Virus record (IMG/VR): IMGVR_UViG_3300042691_030418
Span: 1 to 40,803 of that record
Strand: one strand, 5' to 3'
Source: a virus
DNA: 40,803 bases
Shown here: positions 1-7,598 of the stretch, piece after piece
How the letters are laid out: each line of letters begins with the position of its first letter
Numbering within the stretch: the first letter of the stretch is position 1
Made by a program: the position numbers and the translations under genes
Notes under the pieces: model-generated
What the model was told of the DNA's origin: nothing
What the model saw: the letters and a program-made list of their open reading frames with translations, nothing else
The model's database searches: none

Positions 1-429
1 GGGTTGCCCACGGCGCTCAAGGGCCTGTCGCAATGGCAGCTTGAGGACTTGTCGGGGAGGCTTGGCGCCGTGCGCGCTGCGCGCCTGGGGTTCGCGGGCG
101 AGGGTTTCGTCATCGCGGTCCCGGCGCCGGACGTGCCGGTTGCCATTGAGCGCCTGTGGGCGCTGCTCGCGCTGCAGGGCCTTGGCCTCTACGCGACGGT
201 CGAGGCGGCCATTGAGTCGGCGGACGTGCCGACGCGCCTCTACTACCGGGAGGCGGGCCTGTTCCGCCGGGATAGCGGCATCCTCGTGGAGTTCGCGCAC
301 GCCCTGGGCATGACCGACGCACAGATTGACGACCTGTTCCGCTACGCCGCCGCGCTTAAGGCCGCTGCCGTGCCTGCTGCGCCCACGCTTGACACCCCGG
401 TCGAACCTGACCCCCCGCCAGACCCCTAG
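1..429 (+). CDS. Phage tail-region protein, 5' end cut by window edge
   Basis: The reading frame is open from the first base, so the true start probably lies upstream; a TTG at position 4 is the only start-like codon near the edge. The visible 142 residues are mostly helical, with the segment IESADVPTRLYYREAGLF followed by a region that ends in a Pro-rich tail (APTLDTPVEPDPPPDP). No domain is recognised. It sits 14 bases before a run of fibre/tail genes on the same strand, so a role in the virion tail is the simplest guess, based on position only. Confidence 0.6.
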   Translation, partial: GLPTALKGLSQWQLEDLSGRLGAVRAARLGFAGEGFVIAVPAPDVPVAIERLWALLALQGLGLYATVEAAIESADVPTRLYYREAGLFRRDSGILVEFAHALGMTDAQIDDLFRYAAALKAAAVPAAPTLDTPVEPDPPPDP

Positions 430-443
430 CCAGGAGCCCACCC

Positions 444-866
444 ATGACCCGCCTATTCGTCGCCGCCGTGCTTGCCACGATCCTCGCCGCCACCCTCAGC
501 GCCCCGGGCGCCGTGGCCGCGCCCGTCACCGCCCCGATGCAGTCCGACTCGTCCGTGCCAATCTCGGTGGCGACCGCGACGACTGTCGAACTGGTCCCCG
601 CCGTGGCCGGGCAGTCCATCTTCGTGACCCACTACAACTTCGTCGCGGCGGGCGCCGGGAGCGTGAAGCTGGTTTCGGGCACCGGCGCCAACTGCGGCAC
701 CGGCACCGCGGACGTGACCGGGAACTACACCCTGACCGCCTCGGCAGCCGTGGAAGCGGGTTCCGGCCTGGGTGTCCTTGCCATTGTGGCGCCCGGGCGC
801 GCGCTCTGCATCACCAACGCCGCTGCGGTGGGAATGTACGGCCTCCTCTCGTTCGCCCAGCGATAA
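444..866 (+). CDS. Small protein with N-terminal signal peptide, tail cluster
   Basis: 140 residues starting at an ATG preceded by AGGAG. Residues 1-26 form a classic signal peptide: Arg at position 3, a hydrophobic stretch (VAAVLATILAATL) and a small-residue cleavage region (GAVAAP). The mature part is rich in Ala, Gly, Thr and Val, predicted all-beta, with two cysteines (in GANCGTG and RALCITN) that could form a disulphide. This suggests export or a beta-sandwich virion protein. The family is not recognised. A secretion signal in the middle of a virion gene cluster is unusual. Confidence 0.75.
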   Translation: MTRLFVAAVLATILAATLSAPGAVAAPVTAPMQSDSSVPISVATATTVELVPAVAGQSIFVTHYNFVAAGAGSVKLVSGTGANCGTGTADVTGNYTLTASAAVEAGSGLGVLAIVAPGRALCITNAAAVGMYGLLSFAQR

Positions 867-898
867 GCCTCGGCGCCACCCCTTAAGGAGACCCGCTG

Positions 899-1342
899 AT
901 GTCCAAGGGCAACACGTTCGAAAACGACCTCCTGCAGTTGATCTTCAACGCGGTCCCCATCGCGAACCTCGCTGACAACGCTGCCAGCGCCCCGCTGACC
1001 AACCTGTTCCTCGCCCTCCATAGCGCGGACCCGGGCGAAGCGGGCACCCAGGCCACCAACGAGGTGGCCTATACGGGCTACACGGGCGCGGTGCGCGCGG
1101 CGGTCGCGCGGACGGCGGGTGGTTGGACGGTCACCGGCAACAGCGTCAGCCCGGCTGCAACGGTCAGTTTCCCGGCTTGCACCGGGGGTTCGGCCACGGC
1201 AACCCACGTTTCAATCGGCACGAACCAGACGGTCGGGAACGCCTCGAAAATCCTCTACAAAGGCGCGCTCACCCCCAACATCGTGATCGCCAACGGTGTG
1301 ACACCACAGATCACCAACACCTCCACGATCACGGAGGACTAG
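899..1342 (+). CDS. Phage tail fibre-type protein (short, jelly-roll-like)
   Basis: 147 residues; ATG preceded by TTAAGGAGACC, a strong Shine-Dalgarno. The N-terminus MSKGNTFENDLLQLIFN and the following LFLALHSADPGEAGTQATNEVAYTGY segment match a widespread phage family that lies among tail fibre/baseplate-distal genes, where members resemble short virion proteins of unknown exact role. The remainder is Thr/Ala/Gly-rich beta sequence with the motif THVSIGTNQ. The neighbours are tail-associated genes on the same strand. Function in host contact or fibre assembly is inferred from location and family resemblance. Confidence 0.7.
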   Translation: MSKGNTFENDLLQLIFNAVPIANLADNAASAPLTNLFLALHSADPGEAGTQATNEVAYTGYTGAVRAAVARTAGGWTVTGNSVSPAATVSFPACTGGSATATHVSIGTNQTVGNASKILYKGALTPNIVIANGVTPQITNTSTITED

Positions 1343-1345
1343 GCC

Positions 1346-1903
1346 GTGGCTCAGTATGCCAACGGCGGTCCGGCCTGGGCGCTTTGCGAGGCCAACGCGC
1401 CCGGCGCGACCCTCTGCCAGGAGGAGCCGCTGCCGCCCGAGGGCACCTACCGCGTGATCGGCTACTTCCTGTTCGACCGGGAAGGGGAACCGGTCCTGCA
1501 GTGGAACTGGGTCGAGTGGTCGCTTGAGGGCGCCAAGACCCAGGCGCGCGCTGATCTGGAGGCCGCCTATCAGGCGCGCATGGAGGTGGGTTTCGCGCAC
1601 GACTTCGGCGGTGGTTTGGAACACCTACAGGTCAGCCGGACGGAGGATCAGGTTCGCTGGCTCGGCTACAAGGACGCCTGTGAGGACCAGATCGCAGCCG
1701 GGTTCGGCGCGGCGCCGGTCGCCATTCCCATCCGGTCGTTCGAGAACATCACCCACACGGTCACCGCGAACGATGGCCGCGCCCTGATGATCGCCCTGCG
1801 CGGTTGGATGGCGACCCAACTGGCGTGGACCTGGGCGATGAAGGACCACATCGAAACCCTCACCACCCATGAGCAGTTCGCCGCGCTCGACTTCGGAGGT
1901 TGA
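1346..1903 (+). CDS. DUF4376-like tail fibre protein
   Basis: 185 residues from a GTG three bases after the upstream stop. The N-terminal part (about 1-70) contains a short beta domain (YRVIGYFLFDREGEPVLQWNW). Residues about 75-180 have the DUF4376 pattern: a helix with an Arg-rich start, a beta strand reading the modified amino acids (LEHLQVSRTEDQVRWLGY), then IRSFENITHTVTANDGRALM and a helical end. DUF4376 domains are found at C-termini of phage tail fibre or fibre-assembly proteins. Position directly before the three paralogous genes fits a distal tail role. Confidence 0.6.
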   Translation: MAQYANGGPAWALCEANAPGATLCQEEPLPPEGTYRVIGYFLFDREGEPVLQWNWVEWSLEGAKTQARADLEAAYQARMEVGFAHDFGGGLEHLQVSRTEDQVRWLGYKDACEDQIAAGFGAAPVAIPIRSFENITHTVTANDGRALMIALRGWMATQLAWTWAMKDHIETLTTHEQFAALDFGG

Positions 1904-1906
1904 CGG

Positions 1907-2731
1907 ATGGCTATCACGACCCTGGACGACCTGATCGGCGCCACGCGCCAGAACATCGAGTATTACAAGACCGGCACGCGCACGACCGGCGCGGTGGCGG
2001 GCGCGAACTACACGTTCTTCGACCTCGCGGGCCAACCCACCGGCCCGGCCCTCCCCATCGGCAACACCAACCCAGGTGTCGTCCCGGTCGACACCGATCC
2101 CGGCTATTGGCCCATCAACGCCTTCGCAGGTGGCGCGAAGGGCTACCTAAGCCGGGTTGCCTACGCCTCCAGCGTCATCGGGCGCTTTGGTATCTATGAC
2201 CGGGTCTACGCGGCAGGGGCCTACGCCCACAACGCGGGCACCGTGGGCCCGTTCAGCAGCCCCTCGTGGGCCAGTCGGGTTCCTGCGGGTGACTATAAAG
2301 GCCTGGAAATCTGGATCGAGGTGGCGGTGCAGTTCGGCGCCGGTGCGACGGCCTTTGGCGTCACGGTGACCTACACCGATCAGGACGGCAACGGCGGGGC
2401 TACGGCAAGCATCAGCGGCCTCGCCACGGCAGGCCTGACAATCGGTCGGGCGTACCAGCTTCCGTTGGCATCTGGCGACAGCGGGCTCCAGGCCATCACG
2501 CAGGTCCAGATCACCACAGGCGGCGCGGTATCAGGGTCCGTCAATGTTATGGTCCTGCGCCCCCTGGCGCCGGTCCTCCGCATCCCCATCGCGGGGGCGG
2601 GAGACGTGTTCGACGCCTTCAAGGTTGGGATGCCTGAGGTGTTCGCCGACAGCGCCATCTACCCGATCTTCTCGCCGGACAGCACGGCGGCGGGCATCAA
2701 CGAACTGACCATTGAGATCGCCTCGGGATGA
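1907..2731 (+). CDS. Tail/receptor-region structural protein, paralogue 1 of 3
   Basis: 274 residues. It shares with the next two genes a common plan: an N-terminal AQL/ITTLDDLIGA-type start, YYKTGTRTTGAVAGANYTFFDLAG, a central RVPAGDYKGLEIWIEVAVQFG block near residue 125, a Val/Thr-rich beta domain around VTYTDQDGNGGATASI, and a terminal segment PEVFADSAIYPIFSPDSTAAG. No database family is recognised. Size and beta content suit a virion surface protein; the C-terminal ATGA overlap with the next gene means they are translated together. Of the three, this is the most diverged copy. Confidence 0.75.
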   Translation: MAITTLDDLIGATRQNIEYYKTGTRTTGAVAGANYTFFDLAGQPTGPALPIGNTNPGVVPVDTDPGYWPINAFAGGAKGYLSRVAYASSVIGRFGIYDRVYAAGAYAHNAGTVGPFSSPSWASRVPAGDYKGLEIWIEVAVQFGAGATAFGVTVTYTDQDGNGGATASISGLATAGLTIGRAYQLPLASGDSGLQAITQVQITTGGAVSGSVNVMVLRPLAPVLRIPIAGAGDVFDAFKVGMPEVFADSAIYPIFSPDSTAAGINELTIEIASG

Positions 2732-3531
2732 CCATAGTCACGCGCGCCGAGTTGCTGGCTGCGCGCAAGCTGCGCGTGTCCTACACCAAGACCGGCATGA
2801 GCGGGTCGGGGAACTTCCAGGCGCGCAGCCTCCTGTTTGCCCAGGCAGGCTTTCCGGCTGCTGGAACGCTAAGCGGGGGAAGCACCACGGCTGCCGGGGT
2901 GATCCCGACCGCCGCGACCGCTGGGTGCCCCGGCATCCCCAGCTTCGGGGGCCTCACAGGCTACCTGACCAAGATGGATTGGGCCTCGAATAACGGGGGT
3001 CGGTGCTACTGGGTGTTCGATCTTCTGTGGAAGGCCGGGGCCTATACCACGGCGTCCAACACGGTGGTTTCTCCGCCCGCTCTGACGCGCGTTCCTGGCG
3101 GCGACTTCAAGGGTCTCGAAATCTGGATCGAGGCGGTCGTGACCTTCGTCGGCACGGCAGTCGTCACCATTGAGTACGATGACGAGAACGGCGCACCCCG
3201 AAGCGTTGCAACGACCCTGGTCGCCGCCATGGATGCCGGTCGCACCACGCGCGTCAGCTTGCCGACAGCGGGGGTCCAGAGGGTCACCCGCGTCATCGAG
3301 GCAGGGGCAACCGGAGGCACCTTCAACGTGGTGATCCTGCGGCGACTGGCGACGTCTTTGAACCCGCTGTTCATTGCCCCCTCGAACTCCAACGGCATCG
3401 TCCAGCCGACGATGAACTACCTGCAACTGGGTTTTCCGCAGGTCTACGAGGACAGCGCGCTCTACTTCATCGCGGACACCACGAACGGCAGCCGGGCGGT
3501 GGGCATCTACCTCGAAATTGCGGTGGGGTGA
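2728..3531 (+). CDS. Tail/receptor-region structural protein, paralogue 2 of 3
   Basis: 267 residues, starting in a 4-base overlap (ATGA) with paralogue 1. It shares SFGGLTGYLTKM, LTRVPGGDFKGLEIWIEAVVTF, TIEYDDENGAPRS and FPQVYEDSALYFIAD with the third copy and looser versions with the first. The VVILRRLATSLNP segment is conserved in all three as a turn before the C-terminal region. It is inferred to be a structural component of the tail tip or fibres; nothing enzymatic is visible. Confidence 0.75.
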   Translation: MTIVTRAELLAARKLRVSYTKTGMSGSGNFQARSLLFAQAGFPAAGTLSGGSTTAAGVIPTAATAGCPGIPSFGGLTGYLTKMDWASNNGGRCYWVFDLLWKAGAYTTASNTVVSPPALTRVPGGDFKGLEIWIEAVVTFVGTAVVTIEYDDENGAPRSVATTLVAAMDAGRTTRVSLPTAGVQRVTRVIEAGATGGTFNVVILRRLATSLNPLFIAPSNSNGIVQPTMNYLQLGFPQVYEDSALYFIADTTNGSRAVGIYLEIAVG

Positions 3532-3534
3532 GCC

Positions 3535-4335
3535 ATGACCATCACCACCCAGGCCCAACTCGACGCGGCGCTGAAGTTCGACGTCACGATCATCAAGAAC
3601 CCTCTGTCCCAGAACGGGGCGTTCGAGGGCCGGGCAATCACCTTCCACACGGCGGGAAACCCGGTAGCCGGATCGCAGGCCGGGTCGAGCCCGGCTGCGG
3701 GCGTGATCGAAACCGACGCGACGACCGGCTGCCCAACTATCCCCAGCTTCGGCGGCCTGGATGGGCACATCGTTGGCGTGACCTACGCCGTCTCCGCGAC
3801 CAACCGGAGCGGCTGGCTCTACGACCGGCTGTGGCGCGCGGGAACCTATGCCTTCAACGCCAATCAGGCGGTCACGGCCTCCGCCTTGAGCCGGGTTCCG
3901 GGCGGTGACTTCAAGGGTCTTGAGCTATGGATCGAGGTCACGACCGACATGGTCGGAACCGCCACGGTCACCATTCTTTACGAGGACGAGAACAGCGCCC
4001 CAAGGACCTCCACGACCACCCTTCCGGCGGCCCTGGCAAACGGTAGGTGCTACCGGGCCAACTTGGCAGGGGCTGGCATCTCCAAGGTCACCAACGTCCA
4101 ACTGACCGGCGCGACGGGCGGTGCGATCAACGTCGCCATCATGCGGCGGCTGGTCTCCTGCCTCAAGATGTACGACCAAGCCACCAGCACCGGCACGTCC
4201 ATCCCCTCGTATGGGTTCAATGACCTCCAGACCGGCTTCGTGCGGGTCTACGAGGACAGCGCGCTCGTGCTGGTCTGCGACAACGCGACCTCCGCCCGAA
4301 ACGGCTTCATCTCGATCCGCATTGCGGTGGGGTAG
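3535..4335 (+). CDS. Tail/receptor-region structural protein, paralogue 3 of 3
   Basis: 266 residues, beginning three bases after paralogue 2. It is closest to copy 2: IPSFGGLDGHIVGVTYAVS, LSRVPGGDFKGLELWIEVTT, TILYEDENSAPRT, VAIMRRLVSCLKM and FVRVYEDSALVLVCD. The tandem arrangement, equal lengths and same block order indicate two rounds of local duplication followed by divergence. The likely role is a multi-subunit fibre or alternative receptor-contacting proteins; this is inference. Confidence 0.75.
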   Translation: MTITTQAQLDAALKFDVTIIKNPLSQNGAFEGRAITFHTAGNPVAGSQAGSSPAAGVIETDATTGCPTIPSFGGLDGHIVGVTYAVSATNRSGWLYDRLWRAGTYAFNANQAVTASALSRVPGGDFKGLELWIEVTTDMVGTATVTILYEDENSAPRTSTTTLPAALANGRCYRANLAGAGISKVTNVQLTGATGGAINVAIMRRLVSCLKMYDQATSTGTSIPSYGFNDLQTGFVRVYEDSALVLVCDNATSARNGFISIRIAVG

Positions 4336-4338
4336 GCC

Positions 4339-4995
4339 ATGACCGTGCTTCTCCGTCGTCCGATTGCGAGCGCCCGGGGCGCCGTTGCGGGTGTGGCAGC
4401 GGGCGACCTCGCGACCCTGCTGGGTGCGGCCTATTTCGCGGCAGGTTCGGCCCCGGCGTCCGGCGCCTTCACGGTGGCGGGGGTGGCAGGCGTCACCCTG
4501 GTCGGCGCCGCGCTGGCGTCCGGCGCGGTCTCGGTTGGCGGGGTTGCGGACTCGGCGCTCGTGGGGCGTGCCCTGGCGGGGGCCAGCTTCACCATTGCCG
4601 GGGTCGGCGCCGCCGATTGGACCGCAGCCACCGGGGCCTCGTCCTTCACCATCACCGGAAACGCCACAGCGGCGGCCACAGGGGCGGCCCTGGCGCGCGG
4701 CGCCGTGGTGGTGGCGGGGGTGGGCGCGGCTGCGCTTACAGGCGCCGCCCTGGCCGCCGCTGCGGCCAGCTTTGCCGGTTCGGCCACTGCCGCGTTCGTC
4801 AGTGGCGTGCTGGTGCCGGTCAACATTCCACCGGAGCGCACGCTGCGTGTCGGCCTGGACGCTCGAGCCCTGACCGTGGGCCTTGACGAGCGGCGCCTGA
4901 CGATTGCGCCCGACGCCCGCACGCTCACCGTGCCTGCCGACCCCCGGTCGCTCGTTGTGGCCCCGGACGCGCGCACGCTCACCGTCGCGGCCTAG
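4339..4995 (+). CDS. Ala-rich repeat protein, two different internal repeat blocks
   Basis: 218 residues. Residues about 35-160 contain roughly six degenerate 20-residue units (pattern small residues, then F/V-T-V-A-G-V, then A-L-x-G-A-A-L-A). Residues from about 165 to the end carry a second block of 9-residue units of the form R-x-L-x-V-x-x-D-x (RTLRVGLDA, RALTVGLDE, RRLTIAPDA, RTLTVPADP, RSLVVAPDA, RTLTVAA). Both patterns predict stacked beta structure. The RTLTVPA-type repeats are common in phage proteins encoded just before the fibre-tail adaptor, as here. Function is probably a fibre shaft or linker (inferred). Confidence 0.7.
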   Translation: MTVLLRRPIASARGAVAGVAAGDLATLLGAAYFAAGSAPASGAFTVAGVAGVTLVGAALASGAVSVGGVADSALVGRALAGASFTIAGVGAADWTAATGASSFTITGNATAAATGAALARGAVVVAGVGAAALTGAALAAAAASFAGSATAAFVSGVLVPVNIPPERTLRVGLDARALTVGLDERRLTIAPDARTLTVPADPRSLVVAPDARTLTVAA

Positions 4996-5020
4996 CACCA
5001 CCCAAACCCAGGAGAACGCC

Positions 5021-5317
5021 GTGGAAATGGAAACCGCGCCTGACGGCGTGCGCTTCGCATACAAGGACCCCAACGCCCGCGTCCCGTTCTTCGTGAATTG
5101 GATCGATTGGCTGGACGGCGACACCATCGCGACCGCGTCGGTGATCCTGTCGTCAACGGAGGTGGTGCTCCACAGCCAGAGCAACACCACGACCGGCCAC
5201 ACGATCTGGCTGACCGGCGGCATCGAGGGCAAGACCTACCTCGTCACGAGTCGGGTCGTCACGGCGGGGAACGTTCAGGATGATCGGTCCTTCCGACTGA
5301 TCTGTCGCCAGCGATAG
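5021..5317 (+). CDS. Fibre-tail adaptor protein
   Basis: 98 residues. The chosen start is the GTG at 5021 with GGAGAA seven bases upstream; an in-frame ATG lies two codons later. The sequence pattern FFVNWIDWLDGDTIATASVIL, then HTIWLTGGIEGKTYLVTSRVVT and DDRSFRLICR is that of the small immunoglobulin-like phage fibre-tail adaptor family. It follows the repeat-rich gene and precedes the lysis region, which is the usual order. Confidence 0.7.
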   Translation: MEMETAPDGVRFAYKDPNARVPFFVNWIDWLDGDTIATASVILSSTEVVLHSQSNTTTGHTIWLTGGIEGKTYLVTSRVVTAGNVQDDRSFRLICRQR

Positions 5318-5326
5318 AGGGCGCCG

Positions 5327-5536
5327 GTGGCATACCTCGAAAACGTCTTCGCCGCGCTGTCCCACCTCGTAAACGCCCTGACAGGCGGTGATGCCCGCAA
5401 CTCGTTTTCAGCCCGCACCGGGGCAGCGCTGGCGCGCGGCGAGGCATGGGCCCGGCCTGTGGCCTGGGTGATCGACCGGGCGCTGTTCAGCCGGAACCAC
5501 TGCCTTGAACATGCCCGGGAGGAGGGGCTGATCTGA
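5327..5536 (+). CDS. Conserved small phage protein of lysis region
   Basis: 69 residues from a GTG. It has an amphipathic N-terminus (YLENVFAALSHLVNALTGGDARNSFSAR) followed by a second helix with WARPVAWVIDRALFSRNHC. The family is common in Proteobacterial phages directly before membrane/holin and endolysin genes, but its biochemical role is not known to me. Its stop overlaps the start of the next gene by one base (TGATG), suggesting translational coupling. Confidence 0.65.
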   Translation: MAYLENVFAALSHLVNALTGGDARNSFSARTGAALARGEAWARPVAWVIDRALFSRNHCLEHAREEGLI

Positions 5537-5883
5537 TGGATGCCGAACCTCCGCGCCAAGCCTTTGAACTTGGCATATCCGCCGTCGCCGGGGCGTCCTT
5601 TTGGGGCCTCTATCACCTTGCCACGCTCATGCGCGGCGGGCGGAAGATCGAACCGCAGCACTGGGTGCGCGCCGCCATCACCGTCGCGATGGGAATCGTC
5701 GCGGGTGTCCTTGTGGCCGAGTTCCTTGGTCCGGCCCTGATCCCGCTGGTCCCCATCGCCGGGCTGCGCGACCCCTACGTCGTCGGTTTCATCCTGGGCG
5801 CCGCCTCCTGGGAACTGGCTCCCTTCGTGTTCCGTGGTGTCCGAGCGTTTGGCGCGAAGAAGGTGAAGGAGGCTGGCGAATGA
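5536..5883 (+). CDS. Multi-pass membrane protein, holin candidate
   Basis: 115 residues with three hydrophobic stretches: about 13-31 (ISAVAGASFWGLYHLATLM), 46-75 (a long one ending IPLVPIAG) and 83-103. A charged C-terminus (RAFGAKKVKEAGE) follows. Small size, multiple membrane segments, and position upstream of the peptidoglycan hydrolase fit a holin or holin-associated protein. No named family is recognised, and two neighbouring small membrane proteins are equally possible holins. Confidence 0.65.
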   Translation: MDAEPPRQAFELGISAVAGASFWGLYHLATLMRGGRKIEPQHWVRAAITVAMGIVAGVLVAEFLGPALIPLVPIAGLRDPYVVGFILGAASWELAPFVFRGVRAFGAKKVKEAGE

Positions 5884-6185
5884 TGCCGCAAGTCGCGTGG
5901 GACTTCTTGGCGCTGGGCGGGGCGGTGATTTCATGCCTCGCCACCCTGGCCCGCCGCCATATGTTGTCCGACACGCTGGGGCGTTGGCACTCGGCGCCCG
6001 GCTCGGTCCAGGCCGCGCTCGCGTTTCAGTCGATCGTGACCGGCGGCATTGCCGTGAGCCTCGCCGTAGGCGGCCACCATGCCAACGAGGTCGAAACGCT
6101 GCTGCTTCTGGTGTCCGCGGTCGTCTCCGTCGCCCTGTGGCGAAACCTATCCCGCCAGGAGCGCGAAACCGAGGTTGAACAATGA
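5880..6185 (+). CDS. Small three-pass membrane protein, holin or spanin-like candidate
   Basis: 101 residues starting at tandem ATG codons (5880 and 5883) that overlap the stop of the previous gene. Hydrophobic segments lie at about 6-22, 45-63 and 70-87; the C-terminus is charged (RNLSRQERETEVEQ). Its own stop overlaps the start of the endolysin gene (ATGA at 6182). It is part of the lysis cassette by position; assignment as the holin is uncertain. Confidence 0.6.
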   Translation: MMPQVAWDFLALGGAVISCLATLARRHMLSDTLGRWHSAPGSVQAALAFQSIVTGGIAVSLAVGGHHANEVETLLLLVSAVVSVALWRNLSRQERETEVEQ

Positions 6186-6706
6186 GCGCCGCCGCCAAGG
6201 CCGTCTGGCCGAAACCCGACCTCGCGTCGATGAACGCCTACTACGGCAACCCGGATCGAAACCGCGACGGGACCGCCGACCGGGATTGGGAGGACGCCAA
6301 CCTCACCCGCCTCGTGCCGCCGTACCGCATGGTGCTGGCCTGGGATACCTCCCGCGAGCTTTCGGCCATCCGCGTCCACAAGAAGGTCGCGCCCAGCTTG
6401 GAAAGCATTCTCGAGCGGATCCTCGAACACTACGGCTCGCAGGCCGCCGTCGAGCAGGCCCGGCTCCACCTGTTCGGGGGCGCCTACAACTTCCGCCTAA
6501 AGCGGGGTGGCAGCACGTTGTCGAACCACTCCTGGGGCTCGGCCATCGACCTCGACCCGGAGCGGAATGCGTTCGGGCGCCGCTGGAAGCCGGGCGCCGG
6601 GATGATGCCCGAGGCGGTGGTGGAGCTCTTCAAGTCTGAGGGCTGGCGCTGGGGTGGACCGTTCCCCAAGGCCGACGCCATGCACTTCGAAGCGGTCAGA
6701 GGATGA
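6182..6706 (+). CDS. Endolysin, M15-family zinc peptidase (D-Ala-D-Ala carboxypeptidase / L-Ala-D-Glu type)
   Basis: 174 residues. Degrades peptidoglycan cross-bridges at lysis. The family signature is complete: SNHSWGSAIDLDP gives zinc ligands His116 and Asp123, and GWRWGGPF...DAMHFE gives the third zinc ligand His168 with the preceding catalytic region. No signal peptide is present, so release to the periplasm would depend on one of the adjacent membrane proteins acting as a holin. Length is typical for single-domain phage M15 endolysins; no cell-wall binding domain is seen, as expected for a Gram-negative host. Confidence 0.88.
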   Translation: MSAAAKAVWPKPDLASMNAYYGNPDRNRDGTADRDWEDANLTRLVPPYRMVLAWDTSRELSAIRVHKKVAPSLESILERILEHYGSQAAVEQARLHLFGGAYNFRLKRGGSTLSNHSWGSAIDLDPERNAFGRRWKPGAGMMPEAVVELFKSEGWRWGGPFPKADAMHFEAVRG

Positions 6707-6717
6707 AGGGAACCACG

Positions 6718-6930
6718 ATGGACTCCAAGTCACTGTTCAAGTCGAAGACCGTATGGGGCGCGCTCATCGCGGGCGCTTCCCCGGCGCTGCCGATGGCGGT
6801 CGCGCTGCTGGGTTGGGACCGTTTCGTCAGCGCGGAGGAGATTACCTCCCTCGCGCAGAACGCGATGGCCCTGGGTGGCGGCGCCCTGGCGATCTATGGC
6901 CGCGTGAAGGCCCGGAAGCTCATCCGGTAG
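6718..6930 (+). CDS. Small membrane-associated protein, holin-like
   Basis: 70 residues from the ATG at 6718, which has AAGGGA six bases upstream; an in-frame ATG at 6703 overlapping the endolysin stop is the alternative start. Basic N-terminus (SKSLFKSKTVWGALIAG), a hydrophobic segment about 14-30 and a second at 50-62, and a basic end (GRVKARKLIR). This pattern occurs in small phage proteins found beside endolysins. It is the last gene before a strong terminator. Confidence 0.65.
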   Translation: MDSKSLFKSKTVWGALIAGASPALPMAVALLGWDRFVSAEEITSLAQNAMALGGGALAIYGRVKARKLIR

Positions 6931-6955
6931 CGCCACGCGCCCGCACAGACGATGG

Positions 6956-6987
6956 AGGCCCCCCGGCTCGCGCTGGGGGGCCTTTTT
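6956..6987 (+). terminator. Rho-independent terminator closing the rightward structural/lysis operon
   Basis: Perfect 9-bp stem (AGGCCCCCC / GGGGGGCCT) with a 10-base loop, followed directly by TTTTT. It lies 25 bases after the last rightward gene and just before the end of the leftward operon that converges on it. Confidence 0.93.
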
Positions 6988-6991
6988 CGTT

Positions 6992-7198
6992 TCAGCCGCC
7001 CGCGTGCGCCAGGGCCCGGTCGATCAGGTATCGAAGGTCGCGCAACTCCTCGACGGACACGGTGAGGGTCTGGACGGGGCAGAACGCGTTCCAACCGTCC
7101 GGGCACTCAATGGTCGCGCCGTGACCGTACCCATGGTCGCGGGCGCCGTTGTCGTTGATGGTGACACGCAGGCGGCCCAGGCGTTTGTCGTAGTTCAC
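6992..7198 (-). CDS. Hypothetical small phage protein
   Basis: 68 residues. The GTG at 7198 overlaps the upstream stop (GTGA). Begins VNYDKRLGRLRVTINDNG and ends with an amphipathic helix TLTVSVEELRDLRYLIDRALAHAGG. Contains two cysteines (IECPDGWNAFCPV). No family recognised. It is the last gene of the leftward accessory operon, ending next to the converging terminator. Confidence 0.6.
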   Translation of the reverse strand: MNYDKRLGRLRVTINDNGARDHGYGHGATIECPDGWNAFCPVQTLTVSVEELRDLRYLIDRALAHAGG

Positions 7199-7404
7199 TC
7201 GATGTCCTCCCCATAGACCCGAGCAAGCTCGGGCACGTCGCCCCGCTCCATGAGGCCGAACACGATCTCCACCACCCGGGGGATCGACTCCTTGCCGGTG
7301 GCCCATCGCCGCACGCGGCGGGAGTCGTAGTCGAACAGGCGGGCGAAGGCGTTCTGGCCCAGCCCCAGGCGCTCCAGTTCGATGCGGAAGTCGTCGGCGC
7401 TCAT
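7195..7404 (-). CDS. Small Xre-like helix-turn-helix DNA-binding protein
   Basis: 69 residues from ATG at 7404. The core LERLGLGQNAFARLFDYDSRRVRRWATGKESIPRVV fits the Cro/C1 helix-turn-helix pattern: Q/N-x-A-F/L-A-R-x-F in helix 2, SRRVRRWATG in the recognition helix and turn, then IP in helix 4. It probably regulates the local operon. It overlaps neighbours by four bases on both sides. Confidence 0.65.
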   Translation of the reverse strand: MSADDFRIELERLGLGQNAFARLFDYDSRRVRRWATGKESIPRVVEIVFGLMERGDVPELARVYGEDIE

Positions 7405-7598
7405 GGCCGGACGCCCGTATCGAGGCGGACCGTGAGGCCCAGGGAGCGCCAGACGCCATGGCGCCGCAGGTTGTCGTCGATGGCGAAGTGGCGGGCATCG
7501 CGCCAGCGCGCCACCACCTCGCCCAGCGTCATGCGGGTGGTGTCGCCCAGGCCGTCCGTCACCTCGACGGGCGTGTCGTCCGGTAGCGGGCCGGTCAT
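7401..7598 (-). CDS. Hypothetical small phage protein
   Basis: 65 residues; ATG overlaps the stop of the preceding gene (ATGA). Composition is mixed and acidic at the start (MTGPLPDDTPVEVTDGLGDTT), with a helix TLGEVVARWRDARHFAIDDNLRRHG. No family is recognised. Translational coupling to both neighbours places it in the same transcription unit. Confidence 0.55.
   Translation of the reverse strand: MTGPLPDDTPVEVTDGLGDTTRMTLGEVVARWRDARHFAIDDNLRRHGVWRSLGLTVRLDTGVRP

Noticed and set aside
3925-5232. A 435-codon minus-strand frame
   Set aside because: It is antisense to tail genes with good starts and ribosome sites. Its composition (Arg, Gly, His) is typical of an antisense shadow.
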